A stretch of 64,000 bases of DNA, from the NCBI RefSeq assembly GCF_003990975.1, contig NZ_RZJR01000010.1, positions 178,785 to 242,784 of the forward strand. The letters are read 5' to 3'. The position numbers and the translations under genes are program-made. A model generated the notes under the pieces. The model had not been told where the DNA came from, made no database searches, and saw only the letters and a program-made list of their open reading frames with translations. The stretch is from Cohnella sp. AR92. GTDB lineage: Bacteria > Bacillota > Bacilli > Paenibacillales > Paenibacillaceae. This document shows positions 16,497-25,876 of this stretch, in pieces (position 1 is the stretch's first letter; every line of letters begins with the position of its first letter).

Positions 16497-19249
16497 CCTT
16501 GGGAGTCTCCGATCTCGATAAGTTGATTGCGGGCATCGTTCAACCATTCCAGCGCTTGCAGCGGCGACAGTCGCATGATGTCCAGCTTGCGCAGCTTGTC
16601 CGCCAGCTTGTCCGCCGCGGGCGACGCTTTCTTCGTTCTCTCGTGCTTCGGGGGTTCTTCGAAAATCGACAGCTGTACGATCCCGGAATCCGGAGCCGTT
16701 GGCGCGCCGGCAGCCGTCCCATCGAGCTCAGGCGAAGCTCCCGCTTCGGATTCGGACGCCGATTCGGGGCTAGCCTCCTCCGTGACGATTGCCGGTCCGG
16801 ATTCCCGCACGATGGCCGGAGCCGGCGCCCGCATCCGCGGCTCGTCCGTAATCTCCGAAGCAGCCGCGCTCTCCAGCAGATTGTACGCTCTGGAGACGAT
16901 CGACTGCGGCAATCCCGCCAGTTGGGCGCAATAGATGCCGTAGCTCGAATCCGCCGCGCCCGCCACCAGCTTGCGCAGGAAGGTCACGCCGTCGGCGTTC
17001 TCCTTCACCGCCATGCAGCCGTTGCGCAGCGACCGAAGCGACTCCTCCAGCCGAGCCAGCTCGTGGAAGTGGGTAGACACGAGAGCCTTGCACCCGATGA
17101 CGTCGTGAACGTATTCGATGACGGCTTGCGCGATCGCCATTCCTTCGTCGGTCGAGGTGCCCCGCCCAAGTTCGTCGATGATGATGAGGCTTCGGTCCGT
17201 CGCCTGCTCGGTCATGACCTGGATGTCCTTCATCTCGACCATGAACGTGCTCTGTCCGCCGACCAGATCGTCCGCGGCGCCGATCCGCGTGAAGATCCGG
17301 TCGATCAGCGGCAACTGAGCGAGCTTCGCCGGAACGAAGCAGCCGATCTGGGCCATGATCGAGATCATCGCGACCTGGCGCATATAGGTGCTCTTCCCGG
17401 CCATGTTCGGCCCGGTAATCAGCAGAATCGATCCGTCGTCCTTCGTGAGGGACGTATCGTTATGAATGAAGGTCACGCCTTCCGAGACCGCTTCGACGAC
17501 CGGATGGCGCCCTTCCTTCACCGTGAGGTCATAGCCGGATTCGAACCGGGGACGCGTGTACCGCTTCTCGGAACCGACTTCCGCGAACGATTGCAGCACG
17601 TCCAGCGAGGCGATCTGCTCCGCCAGCTTCTGCAAGCGCGGAATCTGAGCGGCAATCCGGTCGCGAAGCTCGGCGAACAGGGAATATTCGAGGTCGACCA
17701 TCCGGTCCTCGGCTTCCAGGATCAGCGTCTCCTTCTCCTTCAGCTCCGGAGTGACGAACCGCTCCGCGTTGGCCAGCGTCTGCTTGCGTTCATAGCGGCC
17801 TTCCGGCAGCATCGACAGATTCGCCTTCGTCACTTCCAGATAGTAGCCGAACACTTTGTTGAAGCCGATCTTCAGCGACTTGATGCCGGTCGCTTCCCGC
17901 TCCTGCCGCTCCAGCTCGGCGATCCACGTCTTTCCGTTCTTGCTTGCGACGTGAAGCTCGTCCAGCTTCGCGTCGTAGCCCGTCCGGATCAACCCGCCTT
18001 CGCGGACCGACACGGGCGGCTCGTCGGCGATGGCTGCGCCGATCGCTTCCGCCAAGTCCGCGCAGTCGTCCAATCCGCCTGCAAGCTTCGCGAGCGGGGC
18101 GGAATCGAGCCTCTCGCAGACGGCCCGAATGGCGGGAACGCGCTGCAGCGACGCTTTAAGCGCGTTCAGATCGCGAGCGTTCGCCGTACCGTAAGCGATT
18201 CGGCCGACGAGGCGCTCAAGGTCGTACACTTCCTTGAGCTCCTCGCGCAGCTCTTCCCGTTCCATCCAGCTGCCATGAAGCGCTTCGACGGCATCGAGGC
18301 GCTCTTCGATGGAGGCCTGATCCAGCAGCGGCTGGTCGATCCAGCGCTTCAGCAGCCGGGTGCCCATCGCCGTTCTTGTCTTGTCCAGCAGCCAGAGCAG
18401 GGAGCCTTTGCGCGAGCGGTCCCGCACGGTCTCCGTCAGCTCAAGGTTGCGGCGCGTGAAGGCGTCAAGCGCCATGTATTGCTTCGGATCGTAGAACTTC
18501 ACCGACTGGAGATGCCCGAGCGACCGCTTCTGCGTCTCGCCCAGGTAAGCGACGAGCCGGGCGATCGCCAGCTTGCGGATCCCCTCCGGCCTGGTCCAGT
18601 CCACCCCGGGGAACTGCGTCCTCAGCAGCGTGTCCGAGTCGCCGGGCTGGTCCCTTTCGGTTCCGAGCAGCTCTTGTCCGCTCCGGGCCGCTTCTTCCTT
18701 CAACCTTCGCAGGGCGGACGCATCGCCTACCGCTTCGGAAGGACGATAGACGTTCAGCTCGTTCAGAATCGTCTCCTTCGAGACCGGGAACGAGGTCGCG
18801 TACAGCTCGCCCGTCGTCAGGTCGCACGCAGCCAAGCCGAATCGGCCGTCATGCTCGGCGGCCGCGACGATAAAGTTGTTCGAGCCTTCGCTTAGGCTCT
18901 TCGTCTCCATGACGGTGCCGGGAGTCACGATCCGGACGATCTCGCGCCGGACGACTCCCTTGGCTGTCGCGGGATCCTCCACCTGCTCGCAGATCGCGAC
19001 CTTGTAGCCTTTGTCTACCAGTCTCGCTATGTATCCTTCCGCGGAATGATAGGGAACTCCGCACATCGGAATGCGTTCCTCTTGGCCCGCTTCCCGCCCC
19101 GTTAACGTAATTTCCAGCTCTCTGGCCGCCGTAACGGCGTCCTCGAAGAACATCTCATAGAAGTCGCCTAAACGAAAAAAAAGCAGCGCATCCTGCGCAT
19201 CCGCCTTGACGGAGAGATACTGCTGCATCATCGGCGTATAACCGGCCAT
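16493..19249 (-). CDS. mutS: DNA mismatch repair protein MutS
   Basis: Recognises mismatches and signals to MutL. The protein has 918 residues. The mismatch-binding N-terminus has GDFYEMFFEDA (the F-x-E type motif), and the ATPase has Walker A GPNMAGKSTYMRQ, Walker B SLIIIDELGRGTSTDEG and the STHFHELA signature. The region about 800-870 is an unstructured Ala/Ser/Glu-rich insertion before the C-terminal LDIMRLSPLQALEWLNDAR helix. It is coupled to the downstream protease gene by ATGA. The 166-base gap to fni upstream holds no gene. Confidence 0.98.
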   Translation of the reverse strand: MAGYTPMMQQYLSVKADAQDALLFFRLGDFYEMFFEDAVTAARELEITLTGREAGQEERIPMCGVPYHSAEGYIARLVDKGYKVAICEQVEDPATAKGVVRREIVRIVTPGTVMETKSLSEGSNNFIVAAAEHDGRFGLAACDLTTGELYATSFPVSKETILNELNVYRPSEAVGDASALRRLKEEAARSGQELLGTERDQPGDSDTLLRTQFPGVDWTRPEGIRKLAIARLVAYLGETQKRSLGHLQSVKFYDPKQYMALDAFTRRNLELTETVRDRSRKGSLLWLLDKTRTAMGTRLLKRWIDQPLLDQASIEERLDAVEALHGSWMEREELREELKEVYDLERLVGRIAYGTANARDLNALKASLQRVPAIRAVCERLDSAPLAKLAGGLDDCADLAEAIGAAIADEPPVSVREGGLIRTGYDAKLDELHVASKNGKTWIAELERQEREATGIKSLKIGFNKVFGYYLEVTKANLSMLPEGRYERKQTLANAERFVTPELKEKETLILEAEDRMVDLEYSLFAELRDRIAAQIPRLQKLAEQIASLDVLQSFAEVGSEKRYTRPRFESGYDLTVKEGRHPVVEAVSEGVTFIHNDTSLTKDDGSILLITGPNMAGKSTYMRQVAMISIMAQIGCFVPAKLAQLPLIDRIFTRIGAADDLVGGQSTFMVEMKDIQVMTEQATDRSLIIIDELGRGTSTDEGMAIAQAVIEYVHDVIGCKALVSTHFHELARLEESLRSLRNGCMAVKENADGVTFLRKLVAGAADSSYGIYCAQLAGLPQSIVSRAYNLLESAAASEITDEPRMRAPAPAIVRESGPAIVTEEASPESASESEAGASPELDGTAAGAPTAPDSGIVQLSIFEEPPKHERTKKASPAADKLADKLRKLDIMRLSPLQALEWLNDARNQLIEIGDSQG

Positions 19250-19415
19250 CGTAATCCTCCTACGGTTGAACCCGTTCGCCTTCCGCTCCGATTCGGACGG
19301 TTTGGCGAAGATGATCGTTTTGGTATCCTTTGATTATAGCAAAAAAGCTCAGATTGCGCTTCGTCCAATTCCTTGAGGAGCTCCTTAGAGCGAGGAAGGA
19401 AGAAACGGTCTGAGC

Positions 19416-20465
19416 TTACCCGATTCGGGCGATTCTCCCCGTCGCGCGAATCGCGTCCAGGTTCGCCGCCCCGATGCCGAACATCGCCGCCTTCAGCTCG
19501 TATTCGATGACGGCGAGACGCTGATCGAGGCTCTCCGCGGAGACGACGGCCGCCGCGAGCAGGGAGCGGCCGAAGCCGACGAGATCGGCGCCGAGCGCCA
19601 AGGCCTTCGCCGCGTCGACTCCGTTCTTGATGCCTCCGCTGCCGATGAGCACGCCCGAAGGAACGGACTGCCTGGCTTCGATAAGGCATTCGGCCGTCGG
19701 GATGCCCCAATCCGCGAACGAGTCGGCCGCCTGGCGCCGGACCTCGTCGCGAAGCCGCGCCTTCTCCACCTGGCTCCAGGAAGTGCCGCCCGCGCCGGCG
19801 ACGTCGATAAAGCGGACTCCGGCTTCCTGAAGCCTTCTGGCGGTATCGCCGTCGATGCCCCAGCCGACTTCCTTGACGCCGACGGGCACCTCCAGCTCGC
19901 GGCACACGCTCTCGATCCGGCCGAGCAAGCCGCGGAAGTCGGTGTCTCCTTCCGGCTGGAACACTTCCTGAAGGCCGTTCAAGTGCAGCACCAGACCGTC
20001 CGCTTCCATCAGCTCCACCAGCCTGCGGCAATGCTCCGGTCCATAGCCGAGATTCAGCTGCACCGCTCCCAGATTGGCGAGTATCGGGATGGACGGCGCC
20101 CACCGGCGCATCCGGAACGACTCGGCCGCGTCTTCCCTCTCCAGGGCGGCTCTGCCGGAACCAAGGGCAAGTCCCCACCCCCGCTTCTGCGCGACCTCCG
20201 CCAGGTGACGGTTGATCCTAGCCGCCTCCTCCGTCCCGCCCGTCATCGAGCTGATCAGCAAAGGTACGCTGAGCGGACGCCCCAGGAAGGAAGCGGCGGT
20301 GCCGATCTCCTCGAAGCGAAGCTCCGGCAGCGCCAGATGGCGGAAGCGGTATCGTTCGAAGCCCCCCGTCAAGCGGTTCTCCACATCCTCCGTCAGGCAT
20401 AGCTCGATGTGCTCGTTCTTGCGTCTTTCCGTCTCCGTGGAGTCTCTCTGCAACCGCTCCGTCAT
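19416..20465 (-). CDS. fni: Isopentenyl-diphosphate delta-isomerase type 2 (FMN)
   Basis: Interconverts IPP and DMAPP with FMN and NADPH. The 349-residue frame from ATG 20465 shows RKNEHIELCL at the N-terminus, PLLISSMTGGTEEA, LHLNGLQEVFQPEGD and the FMN phosphate-binding IGSGGIKNGVDAAKALALGADLVG. The upstream in-frame extension to 21029 is a different frame of the neighbouring gene and was rejected. It lies between the amidoligase-like gene and mutS. Confidence 0.95.
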   Translation of the reverse strand: MTERLQRDSTETERRKNEHIELCLTEDVENRLTGGFERYRFRHLALPELRFEEIGTAASFLGRPLSVPLLISSMTGGTEEAARINRHLAEVAQKRGWGLALGSGRAALEREDAAESFRMRRWAPSIPILANLGAVQLNLGYGPEHCRRLVELMEADGLVLHLNGLQEVFQPEGDTDFRGLLGRIESVCRELEVPVGVKEVGWGIDGDTARRLQEAGVRFIDVAGAGGTSWSQVEKARLRDEVRRQAADSFADWGIPTAECLIEARQSVPSGVLIGSGGIKNGVDAAKALALGADLVGFGRSLLAAAVVSAESLDQRLAVIEYELKAAMFGIGAANLDAIRATGRIARIG

Positions 20466-20583
20466 GCTGTTCGTCCCGTCCGTTCCGCCTGCGATTGCCT
20501 CATTGGAAGCCTTGCTTCGCAGACCTGTTGTAAATGTCGATCCAAGCGTACCATAATCCCCGGCTTGGCACCAGAAGAAGGCT

Positions 20584-22092
20584 TTAGCGGTCAGGGACGG
20601 GAACGTGAGGAATGCGCCACTTGCTTCGCAGATCGGTAGCCTCGTCCCAATGCCGGCCTTCCCGGATCGCGCGGAACAGAGGGTCGACGTCCTCCCGGTA
20701 TCGGGCATAAGCGGGCGTAGATTGGATAGATCGATAGATTCGCTCCGCTCCTTCCAGCAGTTTCTCGCGGTCGCCTTCATAGAAGGCGTCGCGCATGCCG
20801 TCTTCGTCCAGCGGCCGATTGCCTGCCAGCTGCCGGGAATGCTCCGCCGCCAGCTTCGCCAGCGCCAGCGTGCCGCGCGCGAGCAGAGGCGAGACCAGCC
20901 AGCTGGGCGGCGTGCGATATTCGAAGCCGCCGTGGCTCTTCGGGCGGAAATCGCCGAGCGAGCCGTAACGCGGCCGGCGGCGGTTCGCCTCCGCCGGCTC
21001 CAGAAGCCGGAGCGGCAGGGCGACCGCATTGTCGAGCGCGCGCAGGCGCTCGCCGGTCAACGCCGCGCCGCTGACGTGCAGATGGCCGCCCAGCGGCATG
21101 CCGCGCACCGGGGCGGCTCCGGCGCGAAACCTCACCGCCGCGCCGGACGTCCTCTCCGCGGCAAGCGAGAGCAGCCGCCGGATCGAGGCGGCCAGCTCGC
21201 GCGGCTCCTCCGCCGGCTGGGGGCGCAGCTCGCCGAGCGGCCAGCGGATCGTGCCGCCGACCCTCATCGAATCGCAGCCCGCCGATCCTCGCTTCGGCAG
21301 ATACCTCGAAGCCGGAACGATCTTCCCTTCGGGAGACAGCAGCACGAATTCGGGATCGGCGCCAAGGCGAACCCGAACCGGCTCAAGCGCTTCTTTTCTC
21401 CATTGAAGCGCGAACGCTTCCAGCCCTTCCGCCAGCAAGAGATTCCATTCTTCCCCTTCTTCAACCAGCCAGGGGGAGAGATCCGTTATCGCGCCGAGCC
21501 TGCCGTCGCGTCCGACCCTCCACCACACCGTCCCGCTGTCCAAGCCAAGCACGTAGAGAGCCCGAGCGGAAGCCCTTGCCAGCCTACGCTCCAATTCCAG
21601 CGGACGGCGGAACTCGATGGGAGAAGGCACGACGAGGGCGGTGCCGAGACCGAAGACGGATACCCGGAAGCCGCTCTCCATGGCGTTCCGATCGGCCCCG
21701 ATGCCGGCTCCCCAGACTCCGGGCAGAAGACTCCGTTCCGGGCGAAGCCTTCTGCCGCTGCGTCTTGCTCCCCCTGGGGCACCGGACTCCGCGGATTCCG
21801 GAAGGCTCGCCACGAAGCCTTCCCTTCTTAATCTTCTCTCCCATTCTTCGGCTTCAAGAGAGGCGACCTCATTCGCTTTCTCGTTCCAGACCCACGCCTC
21901 TCTCGCTTGTCCAAGGCGCGGATCGGAATCGCCGGCTCCTCTGCCCAGCCGAATGATCGCATCCCCGCCAACGCTCTCGCCGGGTCCCGGCGCCCCTTCG
22001 AGCACGCCGGAGATGCCGGACAGCCCCAGACCGTTCTCCTCCGTCAGCAGCCATACCCGTCCCGCCACGCGCAACCTCCCCCGCCCAAGCAA
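20584..22092 (-). CDS. Amidoligase-like protein (COOH-NH2 ligase type 2 fold, YheC/D-like context)
   Basis: A 502-residue protein of a Paenibacillaceae family annotated as a putative amidoligase domain protein. The C-terminal half carries the recognisable pattern LGADPEFVLLSPEGKIVPASRYL, GELRPQPAEEPRELAASI, GGHLHVSG and PRYGSLGDFRPKSHGGFEYRTPPSWL; the DPEF and GELRP/GHLH blocks are typical of glutamine-synthetase-like carboxylate-amine ligases. The N-terminal half is poorly conserved. No substrate can be named. It lies 284 bases downstream of cotE, which hints at a spore or envelope role (inference). Confidence 0.75.
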   Translation of the reverse strand: MLGRGRLRVAGRVWLLTEENGLGLSGISGVLEGAPGPGESVGGDAIIRLGRGAGDSDPRLGQAREAWVWNEKANEVASLEAEEWERRLRREGFVASLPESAESGAPGGARRSGRRLRPERSLLPGVWGAGIGADRNAMESGFRVSVFGLGTALVVPSPIEFRRPLELERRLARASARALYVLGLDSGTVWWRVGRDGRLGAITDLSPWLVEEGEEWNLLLAEGLEAFALQWRKEALEPVRVRLGADPEFVLLSPEGKIVPASRYLPKRGSAGCDSMRVGGTIRWPLGELRPQPAEEPRELAASIRRLLSLAAERTSGAAVRFRAGAAPVRGMPLGGHLHVSGAALTGERLRALDNAVALPLRLLEPAEANRRRPRYGSLGDFRPKSHGGFEYRTPPSWLVSPLLARGTLALAKLAAEHSRQLAGNRPLDEDGMRDAFYEGDREKLLEGAERIYRSIQSTPAYARYREDVDPLFRAIREGRHWDEATDLRSKWRIPHVPVPDR

Positions 22093-22376
22093 ATACGCCT
22101 TCGGCGTCCTTTGACGCCGGAGAAGCTTTGCGATGACGATATAGGTAATGATAAGCGTGAAACTTATACAAGCGATATCGCGAAGAAATACGGGAAGGGC
22201 CGTCCCGCCGGCGTATGGACGCCGAAGCCGAATGACCCTTCCCGATTGCTGCTCCGGTGCGGCTATGTTTCCGCACCGCGAAGAATAGGCTAGTTTCGAT
22301 GATACGACAGGGCACCCGCCCTCGCGCGTTCTCCCTCATCGGCATAAGCTTAAGTACCGACCACGCCATGGTCCGC

Positions 22377-22937
22377 TTACAGATCGTCTTCCAGCAGATC
22401 CGAATCGAGATCCTCGAAATCGCCGTCTTCCAGGCCGAAGTCGGCATCCTTGGCATCATCGTCAAATCCGGTCGGATCGACGATGACCGTTACCTTCGTC
22501 TCGGCAACCATCTCGACGGCATACTCGCGCTCAACGCGAATGAGCACGGCTCCGCCGCCGGAGCTGATGGTTGCTTCCACGCAGTTAGGTTCTTGCGTGG
22601 CTTCCGCCGACACTTCCTCCGTGGATGCGCGGTGCCTCGGATCTACATAAGACAGGGGCACTAGCTCAACGTAGGAGATCGTTTCCTTGGCTACGTCGGT
22701 TTGCGAATTCTTGTTGTAAGAGTACCAGATGTTGATATCATAAGACCCGATTACCTCGATTCCGCCCCCCGATTTTGCCGCCTCGTATTGATGATTGATG
22801 ATCCATGCTCCCAGAATGCTGGAAGGATGGTGCGGCGGCGTCACGGTGTGGGTAATCGTCGAGAACTTCCGGCCTTTGCCGCAAACCGCTTTCGTGATGA
22901 TCTCCCTGCGTTGCAGCCGTTTATCCGCAATAGCCAT
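22377..22937 (-). CDS. cotE: Outer spore coat morphogenetic protein CotE
   Basis: CotE anchors the outer coat of the spore. The 186-residue frame from ATG 22937 has GGAGG 8 bases upstream. Characteristic features are the N-terminal basic RREIITKAVCGKGRKFSTITHTV, the central PSSILGAWIINHQYEA block and SYDINIWYSYNKNSQTDV, and a very acidic C-terminal tail (FDDDAKDADFGLEDGDFEDLDSD...). Its position upstream of the mutS-mutL region matches Bacillus. Confidence 0.96.
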   Translation of the reverse strand: MAIADKRLQRREIITKAVCGKGRKFSTITHTVTPPHHPSSILGAWIINHQYEAAKSGGGIEVIGSYDINIWYSYNKNSQTDVAKETISYVELVPLSYVDPRHRASTEEVSAEATQEPNCVEATISSGGGAVLIRVEREYAVEMVAETKVTVIVDPTGFDDDAKDADFGLEDGDFEDLDSDLLEDDL

Positions 22938-23175
22938 TCGGTAGACCTCCTCCATACAATCAAGTCAATTAAGTCTATGCAGGACATTCGTCTAGAGTGA
23001 CTAAAATGTCTCCGTGCACAAGCTCTTCCCTTCCATTCTATGACTTGTTGCTTAGAAGATGACTAAAGATTCGTCTTCGGTTTGGCAGGATTGCGGATCT
23101 CTTGCAGCCCCCCGCAGCCTGGCTCCGCGAAGCCTATCGGTGGAAGAATATTCGGGACATTGCCTTCTTATTCCG

Positions 23176-24705
23176 TTATTTCAACCGATAAACGTCGTTA
23201 TACTTGGTTTCCAGGTAATCGCACAGGTACTGGGAGTTCAGCGCCTCTCCGGTGATCTCTTGAATGATCTCGGAGGGCTCCTTCATCTTGCCGTGGCGAT
23301 AGACGCCCTCGGTCAGCCAATCTTTAAGCGGAGCGAGCTCGCCGGCGGCGATCCGGTCTTCCAGATCCGGCTTAAGCTTCTTCGCGGCGTTCAGAATCTG
23401 CGCCGCGTACATATTGCCTAGCGAGTACGACGGGAAGTACCCGAACGAGCCGCCCGACCAGTGAACGTCCTGCAGAACGCCTTCGGCATCGCTGCCCGGC
23501 ACGACGCCGAGCGCTTCCTTATACTTGGCGTTCCATACTTCGGGAAGCTCCTTCGCCGTCAAGCCTTCATTGAAGATCATCTTCTCGATCTCGTAACGGA
23601 TCATGATGTGCAGGTTGTACGTCAGCTCATCGGCTTCGATGCGAATCAGCGACGGCTCCACCACGTTGATGCCGCGATAGAATTGCTCCGCGTCGATATG
23701 CTCGAACTGGCCCGGGAAATGCTTCTGCAGATCCGGGAAGTAACGCTTCCAGAAGCTCAGGCTTCGGCCCACCATGTTCTCCCAGAGTCTGGACTGGGAT
23801 TCGTGAATGCCCATCGACGTTCCGGTGCAGAGCGGCGTTCCCGCCAGCTCCGGCGCGATATTTTGCTCGTACAGCGCATGTCCGCCCTCATGGATCGTGC
23901 TGAACAACGCGCTGATGAGATCGTTGGCATAATACTTCGTCGTGATGCGGACATCCCCCGGGTTCAGGCCGGACGCGAACGGATGCGCGCTTTCGTCGAG
24001 GCGTCCCGCCTCGAAGTCGAAGCCCATCTGGTTCAGAACGAATTGGCTGAGCTTCTTCTGGGCCGCGATGTCGAACGTCCCCTTCAGGAAGCCGGTATCC
24101 GGCTTGTCGCCTTGGGCGGCGATCTTCTCGGCAAGAGGCACCAGCCTTGCTCTCAGCTCGCCGAACAGCCGATCCAGCTTGGTCGTCGTCATTCCCGGCT
24201 CGTAAATATCGAGCAGCGTGTCGTACGGCGTTCCCTTCACGCCCCACAGCTCGATGAACTTGCGGTTGAATTCGATGATCTTCTCCAGATACGGCGCGAA
24301 GCCCGGAAAATCGTTGTTCTCCTTCGCGCTCTCCCAAGCCGATTCCGCCTGGGACGTCAGGACGACGTATTCGCGGTAGAGCTCCGGCGGGAGCTTGCGG
24401 TTGCGTTCATAATCCTTGCTCGTCTCTTCCACGAGCTTGCGGTCGATCGGTCCCAGCGTTCCCAGAACCTCCGGCTGCGAGAGCGCCGCGAGCAGCTCTC
24501 CCATCTCCGGCGACGTGGCGATTCGGAAGCTCTCGGCGGACAGCGTGCCGTAAGCTTCGGAGCGAAGCTCGATCCCCTTGCGCGGGGCTCCCGTTCTCAT
24601 ATCCCAATAGATCGTGGCTAGTATCTCTTCGTACTGTTTGATCTGCTTCATCAGCTCGCGGAAGCGTTCCAGCTTCGCGGCCGTATCGTTGGCCGTTCCG
24701 TTCAT
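23176..24705 (-). CDS. M32 family metallocarboxypeptidase
   Basis: A 509-residue thermostable carboxypeptidase 1-type enzyme that removes C-terminal amino acids with zinc. The M32 signature HEGGHALYEQN gives the zinc-binding HExxH, and GTSMGIHESQSRLWEN carries the third ligand region. Other M32 blocks are VRITTKYYANDLISALFSTI and LVEPSLIRIEADELTYNLHI. There is no signal peptide, so it is cytoplasmic. It is transcribed divergently from the HesB-like gene with ~120 bases between. Confidence 0.95.
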   Translation of the reverse strand: MNGTANDTAAKLERFRELMKQIKQYEEILATIYWDMRTGAPRKGIELRSEAYGTLSAESFRIATSPEMGELLAALSQPEVLGTLGPIDRKLVEETSKDYERNRKLPPELYREYVVLTSQAESAWESAKENNDFPGFAPYLEKIIEFNRKFIELWGVKGTPYDTLLDIYEPGMTTTKLDRLFGELRARLVPLAEKIAAQGDKPDTGFLKGTFDIAAQKKLSQFVLNQMGFDFEAGRLDESAHPFASGLNPGDVRITTKYYANDLISALFSTIHEGGHALYEQNIAPELAGTPLCTGTSMGIHESQSRLWENMVGRSLSFWKRYFPDLQKHFPGQFEHIDAEQFYRGINVVEPSLIRIEADELTYNLHIMIRYEIEKMIFNEGLTAKELPEVWNAKYKEALGVVPGSDAEGVLQDVHWSGGSFGYFPSYSLGNMYAAQILNAAKKLKPDLEDRIAAGELAPLKDWLTEGVYRHGKMKEPSEIIQEITGEALNSQYLCDYLETKYNDVYRLK

Positions 24706-24826
24706 TTCGATCCGTCCTTCCCTATCAGAAAGTGCTGCGCCTCTTGATCATACCTTCCATGATATCTATAATCAACATAATGGACGAACGAGGGCATCCT
24801 GCCTGTCCAACGAGAGGATGAGCGCA

Positions 24827-25168
24827 ATGATCATAGAATGGAGCGAAGCGGCCGTTGCTGCACTTAGAGCCAGAACAGGCGATTCGAATTCCGTATGGAA
24901 GCTCGTATCGGACAGCGAGGGCTGCGGCTGCGCGATGAACGGAGTGCCTGCTCTATGGCAGGTCGACGCGCCGGAGAAGGATGATCTTCAAGCGGTCAGC
25001 GTCCCGATCCCGCTATGGTACGAGCCGAGACACGCCATTTTCTTCGAAGAGAGAATGCGCATTACGTACGACGAGCGGCTCCGAGCCTTCGCCTTGGCGA
25101 GCGACGGGCAGATCTATACGAATCGGTTGGCCGTTCGGGATCGAAGGAATGCAACGACTTCCCTATAA
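24827..25168 (+). CDS. HesB/YqkB-like iron-sulfur biosynthesis fold protein
   Basis: A 113-residue protein with the HesB/IscA-like fold seen in YqkB-type proteins. It starts MIIEWSEAAVAALRAR, has the strand WKLVSDSEGCGCAMNGVPALW and a typical YDERLRAF pattern. It lacks the C-terminal CGC cysteine pair of true A-type carriers, but keeps GCGC at residues ~31-34. An iron-sulfur role is therefore doubtful. The ATG at 24827 is preferred, with GAGAGG 9 bases upstream. It lies 39 bases before the carbonic anhydrase gene. Confidence 0.75.
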   Translation: MIIEWSEAAVAALRARTGDSNSVWKLVSDSEGCGCAMNGVPALWQVDAPEKDDLQAVSVPIPLWYEPRHAIFFEERMRITYDERLRAFALASDGQIYTNRLAVRDRRNATTSL

Positions 25169-25207
25169 GCATGATCAGGCCCGCTCATTCGATTCTAGGA
25201 GGTTATC

Positions 25208-25795
25208 ATGAGAAGAGTAGACGAGATTCTGGCTCATAACCGAGCCTTCGTGGAGAACAAGGAATTCGAACAATATTGGCCGAAGAAGCCGCAGGACAAA
25301 CGCCTCGTTGTCGTCACCTGCATGGACGCCCGCTTGACCGAGCTGCTTCCCAAAGCGTTCAATATCCATGACGGGGATGCGAAGGTCATCAAGAACGCCG
25401 GCGCGATTATCACCGCACCCTTCGGCAACATCATGCGGAGCGTCATCGTCGCCTTGTATGAGCTTAACGCGAACGAAGTCGTCATCTGCGGCCACCACGA
25501 TTGCGGGATGACGGGGATCGACCCGAAGACGGTCGTCGGCCACATGGTGGAACGCGGCATCTCCACCGATACCATCAAGACTCTCCACCATTCGGGCGTC
25601 GACTTCGACAGATGGCTGACCGGCTTCGAGAACGTTCAGGCGAGCGTGGAGAAATCCGTCGACATCGTGCGCAAGCACCCGCTGCTTCCTCCCGGCACGC
25701 CGGTTCACGGCATGATTATCGATCCGAAGACGGGCGCTCTGGAATGGGTAGTCGACGGCTACGATTATCTGGAGAACGGAACCGAGGAACAATAA
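25208..25795 (+). CDS. Beta-class carbonic anhydrase
   Basis: Hydrates CO2 to bicarbonate with zinc. The 195-residue protein has the beta-class pattern: CMDARL (Zn Cys and the Asp-Arg dyad), KNAGAIIT, and ICGHHDCGM (Zn His and Cys). It resembles the plant-type/Gram-positive subgroup that carries a long C-terminal HGMIIDPKTGALEWVVDGYDYL strand. AGGAGG lies 7 bases before the ATG. A terminator follows the gene. Confidence 0.95.
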   Translation: MRRVDEILAHNRAFVENKEFEQYWPKKPQDKRLVVVTCMDARLTELLPKAFNIHDGDAKVIKNAGAIITAPFGNIMRSVIVALYELNANEVVICGHHDCGMTGIDPKTVVGHMVERGISTDTIKTLHHSGVDFDRWLTGFENVQASVEKSVDIVRKHPLLPPGTPVHGMIIDPKTGALEWVVDGYDYLENGTEEQ

Positions 25796-25806
25796 GACTT
25801 GGTCAT

Positions 25807-25857
25807 AAAAGAGACCGTTCGACCGTGCGTCAAGCGCGCGTCCGAGCGGTCTTTTTT
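25807..25857 (+). terminator. Terminator between carbonic anhydrase and convergent GNAT gene
   Basis: AGACCG...CGGTCT arms (with further pairing of TCGGACGC-type sequence) are followed by TTTTTT on the plus strand. AAAA precedes the stem, so it may work in both directions for the two convergent genes. Confidence 0.85.
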
Positions 25858-25876
25858 CGGCGTTTCTGCGACCCAC

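Noticed and set aside
16499..18895. 798-codon plus-strand frame opposite mutS
   Set aside because: Antisense shadow in GC-rich DNA; mutS motifs are complete on the other strand.
20179..21029. Upstream in-frame extension of fni
   Set aside because: It overlaps the amidoligase gene in another frame and has no homology; the ATG at 20465 gives the normal protein length.
22255..22280. Hairpin CGGTGCGG/CCGCACCG between cotE and the amidoligase gene
   Set aside because: Strong stem but no T run on either strand, so I did not call a terminator.
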